Shown in pieces: positions 44,420 to 52,490 of a stretch of 64,000 bases of DNA (position 1 is the stretch's first letter; every line of letters begins with the position of its first letter). The notes below the pieces were generated by a model. That model saw nothing but the letters and a program-made list of their open reading frames with translations, had not been told where the DNA came from and ran no database searches. The translations under genes and the position numbers were made by a program. The DNA is from JBFLXB01 sp964570625 (GTDB taxonomy: Bacteria; Nitrospirota; Nitrospiria; 2-01-FULL-66-17): positions 1 to 64,000 of the forward strand of contig CAZMYW010000011.1 in NCBI GenBank assembly GCA_964570625.1. The letters run 5' to 3'.

Positions 44420-46969
44420 CTATCGATCGGGCTTTCCATAGCGTTCTAAAAACTCGCGACGAAAGTCTCGTTCCTTCTCCGGGTCGAGACGAATGAATCC
44501 ATCCGGATAACGTAAATCGGCGGTCATGCGATTGTAGATATCGATTTCATCGTACCGATTCAGCGCTTCTCCGGCCAGATACTCCAGCCGCAGATTTCGG
44601 TCGAGATTCGGTTGATACCCTTTCAGCCATCCCGCAACATCCTCTCGTCGCCCTGCATAGGCGCGCAAGAGATCGATGGGTGATGTGATGTTCACATCGG
44701 CCAGCGACTGACGGATCTCATCGTGGAGATTGAACTGCTTCTGCAGCTCGCGCGCGTCGATTACCATGGGCTCAGCATGTCCGAGCAGCGTCACGTCATA
44801 ACCCTTAAGAGCAATCTCACTATTCCAGATACTGCCGTAAGGAAACACGCCCAGGAACGTGCCGATCTGGCTCTTCACCGCCGCTGGACTGGTTTCGTAT
44901 AAGGGAACCCACTGGGAAATGAATCCACCGGGATTCAGATGCGCCCGACATAGCTGAAAGAATTCTCGTGTATAAAGCGCCGCCGCCCCCTTTGTCCACG
45001 GGTGAATCGGATCCGTTGTAATCAGGTCGAAGGAGTCCTTGGTGGTCGTGATGTAATGACGGGCATCGTCGTAGATGACTTGAGTACGGGGGTCATTCAG
45101 TACATCGTAGTTCTCGTCTGTGAAATACACGCCCGAGGCGGCGGTGACGTCGGGTTCGATTTCAACGATGACGATGCGTTCAATGTTCGGATAACGAGTG
45201 AAGACGCCGGCAGTGACCCCGGCGCCAAACCCCATGATCAGTACGGATTTGGGATCGGGGTGTAACATCGCTGGAATATGTCCGAGCATACGTTGCAGCC
45301 GCATATCTTCGGGCCAGGTCGAGGCCTCGGTCTTGCCGTTGATATGGAAGCTTCGGTATCCATCCCCCTTGGTTTTCGACACGGCGATGGATGCATACCG
45401 GCCTTCGCTCGTATGGAGGTATTCGGCCGGCTCATCCCATCGATGGACCTCCCGGCCGAACGCGATCATTCCGGGGCGGATTTCCGGTATGACGGACCCC
45501 GCAATGACACTGACGATCAGGGCCGCTGTGGCGATGACGACACGACTCGTACCGTCACGCCGAATCGTGCTGCTGGATGGAGGCGGCGGTGCTACCCTCT
45601 TCGTCCAGGAGGTTTTCAGCATCAGAAACGCCGCCAGGCCGGCGCAAAATGTCAGCAACCACTGGGCCTGACGAGTTCCCATCAGTGCGATGATCGCCAC
45701 ACTGAACCCCAGCGCACCCAGAATGGCTCCGATCGTGTTGGCTGCATACAGATGTCCGACCAGCTTGCCGGGATCACGGTGGTTGTGCCCGGCGGCGGCC
45801 ACGGCGAGCGGAAAACTCGCTCCCCAGAATAGGGTAGCCGGAGCCAGCGCGACCGTGACGCGTAACAGATCATCCAGGCAACGCTGGAGCCAGGTGTCGG
45901 TTGATGCGATGAAGTGCACGTGGGGTATCACGGACGTGATGGCGTACGCCGCGTAGGGAATACTCAGCACCAACATCACCTGGCAGAGAGCGAGCAGCTG
46001 TGCAGGGTGCTTCGCCTTGCGGCACCCGTATGATCCCAGCGTACTGCCCGCGCCGAGCCCTGCCAGGAATACCGTCAGGATCACGGAGAAGGTATACACG
46101 GTGGTTCCAAGGAGCAGTGACAGGGTCCGTGTCCAGACGACTTGCGCACCGAGCGCGGTCAGGCCGGACAGCCCGATCACCAGATGGACCGTTGATACGG
46201 AGAAAGGGGGGTCGGCCCGGTCACCCGCATCTCCAGGGGCGTGTTGATAACGACCTGCAAGCGTATAGCTGGCGATCGCGATCCCCACGTTCAGAGTCAC
46301 GGCCACCCACGTCGCAGCGTAGACGTCATAGGTCCTCAACAGATACAACCCAGCCAGCGCGGTCCCAATCACGGCGCCGACGATGTTGGCGCTATAAAAC
46401 AGACCGAGACGTGAATAACCAACGGAGGTCAACTGCATCCACCGCGAAATGGCCGGCAAGGTCGCACCCATCAGGATAGTGGGAGGTAACAGGAGAACCG
46501 CACACACCAGGCTGCGCAACGCGATGCCATCGGCGCCATATCCGGCGGATGCCACATACACCTGTGTGACAACCGGGAGGGCTAGGGGAATGACGACTCC
46601 GCACAACGCGATGCACAACTCGATCAACGCGTAGACCTTCAATGGGTGATGGCCGACAGAAATAGCCCGGTGGTACCACACACTGCCGATACACAGTCCG
46701 CCCATGAACGAAGCGAGGAGGATGCCTAGCGAGAGCGTCGAAGAGCCGATGGTGAAGCGCAGGAGATGAAACCACACGACTTCGTAGATCAACGCCGCGG
46801 CGCCACTGGCGACAAACAGGGCCAGTAAAAGCAGTAGCACGCGCGGATTCTCTGAAGCCTCGGGTTGCGAGCGACGCACCACGGTGAGATGGGATGGTCG
46901 AGCGGACCCGGCGTGGCGGCCTGCCGATACCGATGAGACGTGAGGACGTGCTTTGTGCCGTGAAGCCAC
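44420..46969 (-). CDS. Membrane protein fused to spermidine synthase-like domain
   Basis: This 849-residue protein has about 12 hydrophobic helices (roughly residues 45-490) in an MFS-like arrangement. A cytosolic spermidine-synthase-like Rossmann domain follows (about 520-780), with I-M-G-F-G-A-G-V-T-A-G near 570 and D-D-A-R-H-Y near 650. The D-P-I-H-P-W segment corresponds to the catalytic loop, where true spermidine synthases have a D-S-S/T-D-P-x-G-P type loop, so the substrate is uncertain. Such fused proteins are widespread and mostly uncharacterised. It stands alone, convergent with ftsY. Confidence 0.85.
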   Translation of the reverse strand: MASRHKARPHVSSVSAGRHAGSARPSHLTVVRRSQPEASENPRVLLLLLALFVASGAAALIYEVVWFHLLRFTIGSSTLSLGILLASFMGGLCIGSVWYHRAISVGHHPLKVYALIELCIALCGVVIPLALPVVTQVYVASAGYGADGIALRSLVCAVLLLPPTILMGATLPAISRWMQLTSVGYSRLGLFYSANIVGAVIGTALAGLYLLRTYDVYAATWVAVTLNVGIAIASYTLAGRYQHAPGDAGDRADPPFSVSTVHLVIGLSGLTALGAQVVWTRTLSLLLGTTVYTFSVILTVFLAGLGAGSTLGSYGCRKAKHPAQLLALCQVMLVLSIPYAAYAITSVIPHVHFIASTDTWLQRCLDDLLRVTVALAPATLFWGASFPLAVAAAGHNHRDPGKLVGHLYAANTIGAILGALGFSVAIIALMGTRQAQWLLTFCAGLAAFLMLKTSWTKRVAPPPPSSSTIRRDGTSRVVIATAALIVSVIAGSVIPEIRPGMIAFGREVHRWDEPAEYLHTSEGRYASIAVSKTKGDGYRSFHINGKTEASTWPEDMRLQRMLGHIPAMLHPDPKSVLIMGFGAGVTAGVFTRYPNIERIVIVEIEPDVTAASGVYFTDENYDVLNDPRTQVIYDDARHYITTTKDSFDLITTDPIHPWTKGAAALYTREFFQLCRAHLNPGGFISQWVPLYETSPAAVKSQIGTFLGVFPYGSIWNSEIALKGYDVTLLGHAEPMVIDARELQKQFNLHDEIRQSLADVNITSPIDLLRAYAGRREDVAGWLKGYQPNLDRNLRLEYLAGEALNRYDEIDIYNRMTADLRYPDGFIRLDPEKERDFRREFLERYGKPDR

Positions 46970-47118
46970 CGTTACCTACAGGGTCGAGTTTCTTAAATGA
47001 CAGGGTGAGCCAAGTGGATTCACTGTGCCTCGTGCGACACAACCAGTATATCTCACGTTTATGAGTAGGGAAGGCCGTGCGGGGGCTTACGGAGTAGTGC
47101 CGAAGTACGGTTCTAGGC

Positions 47119-47376
47119 TCACCCGCCACTCAGCGCTTGGACCAGCTGCACCACGTCGGTCGGGCCAAGCGGGTGCGTCAGCTCGAACACCTGCTCGCCG
47201 TTGACGAAGAACCGCATGTGCGCCCGTATCTTGTCCTGCTCGTCGATCACGCGGAATCGCAGGCCGGGGTATTGACGGTCGAGGTCGGCAAGCAGTTCGG
47301 CGAGTGTCGTGCCGATGGCTTCGACCTCGTGCACGGTGGTATAGGAGAGCAGCGGGCTGGGAATGAGCACCCTCAT
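47119..47376 (-). CDS. MoaD/ThiS-family ubiquitin-like sulfur-carrier protein
   Basis: The 85-residue beta-grasp protein ends in S-G-G, the diglycine tail that is activated and carries sulfur in MoaD/ThiS proteins. The P-L-G-P-T-D-V-V-Q-L-V loop before it is typical. No moaE, thi or activating-enzyme gene is nearby. It follows the BNR-repeat protein gene by 4 nt, a known but unexplained pairing. Confidence 0.85.
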   Translation of the reverse strand: MRVLIPSPLLSYTTVHEVEAIGTTLAELLADLDRQYPGLRFRVIDEQDKIRAHMRFFVNGEQVFELTHPLGPTDVVQLVQALSGG

Positions 47377-47380
47377 GGCC

Positions 47381-48574
47381 TCAGCCTCGATGCAACGGTA
47401 TTCTCATCGTACTTCCGCGGTTTCCACGGCATAAATTTCGGGAAGGTGCCGCGCGATACACGTCCACCGGCTGCCTTCGTCGCGGCTCGTCCATACCTCG
47501 CCGCTCGTTTGTCATGGCCTGACGTTTCACCGTCCACCAGGCCTGGCTCTTGGGCAGGCCGGAATCAAGGCGCTGCCACGTCTTTCCGCCATTGTGCGTG
47601 ACGTAGGCGCTGGGAATGCCGTCCGGGCTCGTGCGCGGCCAGACGGTCTGTCCGTCCATGGGGAACACCCACACCGTGTCCGCGTCGCGTGGGTGCACCA
47701 CCACCGGAAACCCGATGTCGCCGACCCGTTTCGGCATGTTCTTCCCGATCCGCGTCCACTGGTTCGACGGCCGATCGAGTCGGTAAATGCCGCAGTGATT
47801 CTGTTGGTACAACCGGTCCGGGTTGCTCGGACAGAGCCGGACGCAATGGGGGTCGTGGAACGCGATATTGGCCGCATCGAACCCTTCGATCACTTCCATC
47901 CCCTTCATGATGGGAGACCAGGTTCGGCCACGGTCGACTGATTCGTGTACGCCGCCGCTCGACATGGCGAAATAAAGGTGGGCGGGATCGCGCGGGTCGA
48001 CGATAATCGAGTGCATTGTCGGTCCATCCGGAGTGCCGCCTTGCTCGTCGCCCATCCATGCCCGGTATTGCATATTGTCATTCAGGCCCGGCAATGGCTC
48101 CCACGTGACGCCGCCGTCGTCGGAACGGAAGAGGCCCTGCGGCGAAGTGCCCGCGTACCACACGTTCGGCTCGTTCGCGTGGCGCGGCGTGAGCCAAAAT
48201 GTGTGATCGACCGTGCGGCCCTTTTCGCCCTCGGGGACTTTCGGGAACGCGGGTGGGCGCGCCGCTTCTTTCCAGGTGCGGCCGAGATCCGTGGAGCGAA
48301 AGACGGTTGGACCGAGGTGACCGGTTTTCGCCGCGGCCAGGAGTGTTCGTCCGTCCCGCGGGTCGAGCACGACGTGATTGATGATGTGCCCGAGGAAGTG
48401 CGGCCCGTCGGCGCGCCAGGTCCGTCGTGCGGTATCGCCGTGATACAGCCACGCGCCCTTGCGTGTGGCGACCAAGACCAGCACCCGACGCGCCGGGCGT
48501 GTGGGTGGGGCGCTCTTAGCACGAGCCTTCGGTTTTGGTTTTCGAGTGACGGTCTTCTGAGGTGTACGTGCCAT
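47381..48574 (-). pseudogene. BNR/sialidase-like repeat protein with frameshifted C-terminus
   Basis: From the ATG at 48572-48574 the frame gives 397 residues. A Lys/Pro-rich N-terminus precedes a beta-propeller with repeated G-R-T-W, G-G-V-T-W and G-K-T-W BNR/Asp-box motifs. The last about 45 residues (after Q-A-M-T) are unlike the family. In another frame, from about 47505 down to a stop at 47404-47406, the DNA encodes T-S-G-E-V-W-T-S-R-D-E-G and H-L-P-E-I-Y-A-V-E, the expected final blade. A small deletion with frameshift near 47505-47515 is the simplest reading, either real or an assembly error. The protein may still fold partly. Confidence 0.75.
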
Positions 48575-48621
48575 GTTCTCTCTCCTTGTAGGTCTCACTC
48601 CGCAAACCGATCGAACCGGCG

Positions 48622-49026
48622 CTAACCTCGTAGCGGAAGGAGCGCTCTCAGCCGGTCGTCCCGAAGGTACAACCCTCCCCACACCAACACGCCAAGAATG
48701 ATCGGCATGAAGAATGGCTCGCCGATACGCAGGTGGGTGGCGGTTGCGCCGCCAAGATAGCCTGTCAGCAAAATCGCGCCGAGAACGGAGGTGCGCGGAA
48801 TCAGATAGACGACGACACAGGCGAGTTCGATGACCCCGAGCCCGAGAGCGAGGCTCCCAGAATATCCCAAGTGAACGAATCCCTCCACCACAGCAGCCGG
48901 CTGCATCAGTTTCATGGCGCCGCTGAAGAGCAGCATCAGCACCGGCAGGGCGCTCATGATGTATCCGGCCCAGAGCATTTTCTTCGTGTGCGTACCCAAT
49001 GTAGGAGGATGTGTTCTTTCTATCAT
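48622..49026 (-). CDS. DoxX-family membrane protein
   Basis: The ATG at 49024-49026 follows AAGGAGAACAG and gives 134 residues with four transmembrane helices and the DoxX-like F-S-G-A-M-K-L near residue 34. DoxX proteins take part in redox or quinone-related membrane complexes, but most, like this one, lack a defined role. It lies between the sigma/SRPBCC chimera and the BNR gene on the same strand; DoxX and SRPBCC genes often accompany ECF sigma factors. Confidence 0.85.
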   Translation of the reverse strand: MIERTHPPTLGTHTKKMLWAGYIMSALPVLMLLFSGAMKLMQPAAVVEGFVHLGYSGSLALGLGVIELACVVVYLIPRTSVLGAILLTGYLGGATATHLRIGEPFFMPIILGVLVWGGLYLRDDRLRALLPLRG

Positions 49027-49069
49027 CTGTTCTCCTTTTCAGATCTTCACCAGGGCTTGCGTTCCGACG

Positions 49070-50002
49070 TTACGTTTCAGCAACGGTCTTCAGGTTGCTT
49101 AGACCCGCCTCGAAGTCCTTGCCGACCATGCTGTCCATACTGAAAAATAAACACATGACCTTCGACATGTAGGGCATGGGGCCGTGTATGGCCCACGTGA
49201 CGTTCGTGGCATCGCCCTGGGGATCCAGCGTGAACTCAACGATGTTGTGGGCTTCGAATGGCTTGACGAAGTCGAGTTTCATCATGACTTGGGAGGGAGG
49301 AGACGACTCCGTGATCTCCATGCGCCCTTTGCCCACGTTTTTGTCGCCGTCCCACTCATACGCGGCGCCTCTGCCGCTTTCCGAGCCGCTGAATGTCCTC
49401 TTCATCGCAGGGTCCTTTTTCTCGTAGGGTGACCAGGACCCGAAACTGTGGAGGTCGTTGATAAGCGGAAAAATTTTCTCTGGCGGGGCGTTAATGCTCG
49501 CCGAGCGCTGGACTCGGAACGTGTCCGGCGTGGTCGCGGCGTAGATGAGCACTGAGGCGTGGGCGATCGCCTCGGTAGTCAGGCCGCACACCTCGCGTAG
49601 CGTGAGGGCTACCTGTGCATCCGGCGACAGGGCCGGGTGGCAGCAGGTGAAGATGAGGCGCAGCCGGTCGTCCTCAACGCACTCATCCTCCCATGCCGCG
49701 GGGTCGGGGATCGCGTCGTCGACCGGCTCAGGAACATCGTCCAGCGACTCGAGCCGCGCGCGTCGGCGGATGGCATCGATGGCCTTGAACCGTCCGGCCG
49801 ACACCAGCCACGCCCGTGGATTGGCGGGGACACCGTCGCGCGGCCACTGCCCCAGCGTGGTCCGGAACGCCTCGTGCAGCGCTTCCTCCGCGACGTCGAA
49901 GTCGCCGAGCAGACGGATCAGCGTGGCGAGCACGCGTCGCGACTCGGCGCGGTAGAGGTCGTCCACCATCTCGCGCACGCGTTCTGGTGCCTCATTGCTC
50001 AT
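49070..50002 (-). CDS. Chimera: truncated ECF sigma factor fused to SRPBCC domain
   Basis: Residues 1 to about 147 match the first part of an ECF42/SigJ-like sigma factor. Region 2 is A-E-E-A-L-H-E-A-F...W-P-R-D-G-V-P-A-N-P-R-A-W-L, and L-I-F-T-C-C-H-P-A-L follows. The text breaks in region 4 at L-T-T-E-A-I-A-H-A. From about 150 it becomes V-L-I-Y-A-A-T-T-P-D-T-F-R-V, the end of an N-terminal membrane helix and start of an SRPBCC/polyketide-cyclase-like protein that continues to residue 310. The rest of region 4 and the usual sigma C-terminal extension are absent. This looks like an in-frame deletion joining two neighbouring genes. Sigma activity is doubtful without a full region 4. Confidence 0.8.
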   Translation of the reverse strand: MSNEAPERVREMVDDLYRAESRRVLATLIRLLGDFDVAEEALHEAFRTTLGQWPRDGVPANPRAWLVSAGRFKAIDAIRRRARLESLDDVPEPVDDAIPDPAAWEDECVEDDRLRLIFTCCHPALSPDAQVALTLREVCGLTTEAIAHASVLIYAATTPDTFRVQRSASINAPPEKIFPLINDLHSFGSWSPYEKKDPAMKRTFSGSESGRGAAYEWDGDKNVGKGRMEITESSPPSQVMMKLDFVKPFEAHNIVEFTLDPQGDATNVTWAIHGPMPYMSKVMCLFFSMDSMVGKDFEAGLSNLKTVAET

Positions 50003-50282
50003 GAGTAGCGCTCCGGCGGCTCGGGCTGCCTAGCTGTTCGCCAAGGTCAATTGCCACGACACGCCAAATCTATCTTGTCCGTGAGGCGGCCACGATTCCG
50101 TGGACAATGAGTCAAGCACGTCATGGGCCTCGTACGTCATACACGAGAGATACCCGAGCGCGGGCGACTCCACTGGCGATTGTAAAACAGCTCGATGTCG
50201 TCAAACAATACAGCGCGCGGGTCACGTCCTAAATGTGTGTTGAGGGTTGCAAAATTAATCCAAACGTGACAAATAACCCACT
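50003..50282. other. Intergenic region, no gene seen
   Basis: A 280-nt divergent gap between the sigma/SRPBCC chimera and the AT-rich orphan. No hairpin-T run or convincing promoter was recognised; composition becomes AT-richer towards 50282. Confidence 0.5.
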
Positions 50283-50876
50283 ATGTTGGAATGGGCTGGG
50301 GTGGAAGCATGGCTTAAGCGAGAAGGGGCTACCTTGCTCAAAGCCCCTTTGACATTTATTGGCGCGGTCGCCATCGGTGCTGCCGCAGGTTTTTGGGGTC
50401 AGGGGCTCATTCTTGAGGAACGGATGACGAACCTCAAAGAGGAATTGCAATTTGTGCAGCAGCGAGCCGGGATTGTTCCGTCAGAAAATAAATATGAAAA
50501 TTTCACTAACTCAGAACTGAGGCCGATGGCCACTGACCGCTTAGTGAAATTTCGAGATTTTATCAGACAATTGACTGTCGCCTATGATCGACTCTATGTA
50601 CAGCATCCAACACGACCAGGAATTCCACAAAATCCAGCCGACATAACTGAGCGAGAATTTAACAACAAATTCCTGGAAACCGGAATGCAATTCCAGGATA
50701 TATATGACAGAACATTGAAAATTGATCTTATTTTAATAAAACAGGCCATGCAGAAGCGAACTTCATCTGGTGCTAGTGCAATGTCAGAGGATCGCTATCA
50801 ACACACCAACATGAATACTTTCGTGCTGAGAGATTTGGCAGACGATTTCGAGCGTCTGCTGAAAAATCTCCCCTAG
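50283..50876 (+). CDS. Hypothetical single-pass membrane protein, AT-rich
   Basis: This 197-residue frame has one likely transmembrane helix (about 20-45, P-L-T-F-I-G-A-V-A-I-G) and a mostly helical, charged exposed region. No family motif was recognised. The DNA is visibly richer in A and T than its neighbours (for example 50500-50760) and no clear ribosome site precedes the ATG. It may be a recent arrival. The long open frame and a sensible membrane helix argue for a real gene. Confidence 0.6.
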   Translation: MLEWAGVEAWLKREGATLLKAPLTFIGAVAIGAAAGFWGQGLILEERMTNLKEELQFVQQRAGIVPSENKYENFTNSELRPMATDRLVKFRDFIRQLTVAYDRLYVQHPTRPGIPQNPADITEREFNNKFLETGMQFQDIYDRTLKIDLILIKQAMQKRTSSGASAMSEDRYQHTNMNTFVLRDLADDFERLLKNLP

Positions 50877-51073
50877 GCTGTTTTTACCAAATCCCCGAAC
50901 GTCCAAATCCTGTCAGTAGTTGCTGACTCCATCGCGGGCGTTGCTAATTCGTCAGCAGCGATCAACACACATTTAGGACATCACCGGCGCGGGCGTGGTC
51001 GTGAAAGGTCCGCAGAAACACGCACTGGAGCAGCAAGAAAGAGTGCTCTGAGCCTAATTATTCCAGAGAGGCC

Positions 51074-51568
51074 CTAGGCGGGGATGAACGTGAGGGCGAC
51101 GCCGTTGTTGCACCATCGACGCCCAGTGGGCGGAGGCCCGTCCTTGAAAACGTGCCCCTGATGGCCGCCGCAACGCGCGCAGTGATATTCGGTTCGCGGC
51201 AGGATGAGTGCGAAGTCGGTTTTGGTCTCTACCCGTCCGTCGATCGAGCGAAAGAAGCTCGGCCATCCGGTCTTGCTGTCATATTTCATGTCAGAGGTAA
51301 ACAGCGGCAGGGCGCACGCGGCACAGACGTACTCGCCGTGTCTCGTTTCCCGGTTGAGTGGACTCGAAAACTTGGGCTCGGTCCCTTCATCGCGCAAGAT
51401 ACGGTACTGCTCCGGCGTCAGGAGCTTCTTCCATTCGTCCTTCGTCTTATGAATCTTCTCGATCGTCACCGAGGTGCCCTCACCGGCCCTCGAAACAGCT
51501 GATTTTCCAAAAGCCAGCAGGGTCAGTCCCAATACACCCCAACCAACCAAGAAATGTCGTCGTTCCAT
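51074..51568 (-). CDS. msrB: Peptide methionine-R-sulfoxide reductase, exported
   Basis: The start at 51566-51568 follows GGGAGG and gives 164 residues. A signal sequence with M-E-R-R-H-F-L-V (a possible but weak twin-arginine motif) precedes the MsrB domain. Both zinc pairs are visible (V-C-A-A-C and H-C-A-R-C). The catalytic Cys lies in R-R-W-C-N-N-G, where most MsrB have R-Y/F-C-x-N-S. It repairs R-sulfoxides of methionine, here probably outside the cytoplasm, and is 32 nt downstream of msrA. Confidence 0.92.
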   Translation of the reverse strand: MERRHFLVGWGVLGLTLLAFGKSAVSRAGEGTSVTIEKIHKTKDEWKKLLTPEQYRILRDEGTEPKFSSPLNRETRHGEYVCAACALPLFTSDMKYDSKTGWPSFFRSIDGRVETKTDFALILPRTEYHCARCGGHQGHVFKDGPPPTGRRWCNNGVALTFIPA

Positions 51569-51600
51569 GATGATCCTCCCGTATGCTCGCGGGATAGGGT

Positions 51601-52245
51601 TCAATGAGGAGCGGTTCCCCAGAGTGTGGTGAGACGTGCGTCCCGCCCACACCGCGATCGGTAAAACTTGTAGCGGAACGGGTTCTTCCGATAATAGTCC
51701 TGGTGATACTCCTCGGCCGGATAGAACGAGACGGCCGGAGAAATGCCTGTCACAATCGGCTGAGTGAACCGCCCCGTCTCCTTCAGTTTCCGTCTGGAGT
51801 CCTCGGCCAGGTGTCGCTGTTCTTCGCTGTGATAGAAGACGGCGGATTGATACGTCGGGCCGCGATCACAGAATTGCCCTTCGGCTGACAGCGGATCAAC
51901 ATTCCGCCAGAAGACGTCCAGGAGCTGAGTGTAGCTGGTCTGAGCGGGATCGTAGACCACCTGAACTGCTTCAATGTGGCCGGTCGTTCCCTCGGACACC
52001 GCTTCATAACTCGGATTCGGCGTGTGCCCACCCGTGTAGCCCGAGGTTGTTGAGCGCACCCCTGGCAGAATATCGAATGGCTGCTCCATGCACCAGAAGC
52101 ATCCCCCGGCGAACGTCGCGGTGGCGAGGTTTTTTGGGGCAGCGGGGATGGCGGGAGCGCTCCCGGCAAGAGCCCCCTCAGGTGACCGATACCCAAAGAG
52201 CGCGAGTGCGATCGTAGTGACCGTTACACCCAGAAAAAATCTCAT
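51601..52245 (-). CDS. msrA: Peptide methionine-S-sulfoxide reductase, exported
   Basis: The ATG at 52243-52245 follows GAGGAGGTTCGCC; a GTG five codons earlier is inside that ribosome site. The 214 residues have a signal sequence ending near L-A-G-S-A and the MsrA active site G-G-C-F-W-C near 50. G-H-I-E-A-V-Q-V-V-Y-D-P and E-E-Y-H-Q-D-Y are further landmarks. With exported MsrB it repairs oxidised methionine in envelope proteins. Confidence 0.95.
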   Translation of the reverse strand: MRFFLGVTVTTIALALFGYRSPEGALAGSAPAIPAAPKNLATATFAGGCFWCMEQPFDILPGVRSTTSGYTGGHTPNPSYEAVSEGTTGHIEAVQVVYDPAQTSYTQLLDVFWRNVDPLSAEGQFCDRGPTYQSAVFYHSEEQRHLAEDSRRKLKETGRFTQPIVTGISPAVSFYPAEEYHQDYYRKNPFRYKFYRSRCGRDARLTTLWGTAPH

Positions 52246-52490
52246 GGCGAACCTCCTCACGTGAAAGCCCGGCTTGGACCGATGTTCCCCATCGATCGAG
52301 TCAGCAGAGCTCGGCGATCCAGTTTGCCGTCGTGCAATATTGTATTGAGAAGGTACCAGCCGTTGCTAACGGTTCGATGAAGGATTCTTGACAGTCTGAT
52401 GAAGTTTATAGAGGGGTCGTTAGGCGTGTTGCGCCCGGCACCTCACTAGGGATGGTTTCCGGGACTTGTTGCCGGAGCTTGACGAATGTT

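Noticed and set aside
46970..47118. Possible small gene between the spermidine-synthase-like and MoaD-like genes.
   Set aside because: Only short frames without ribosome sites; treated as intergenic.
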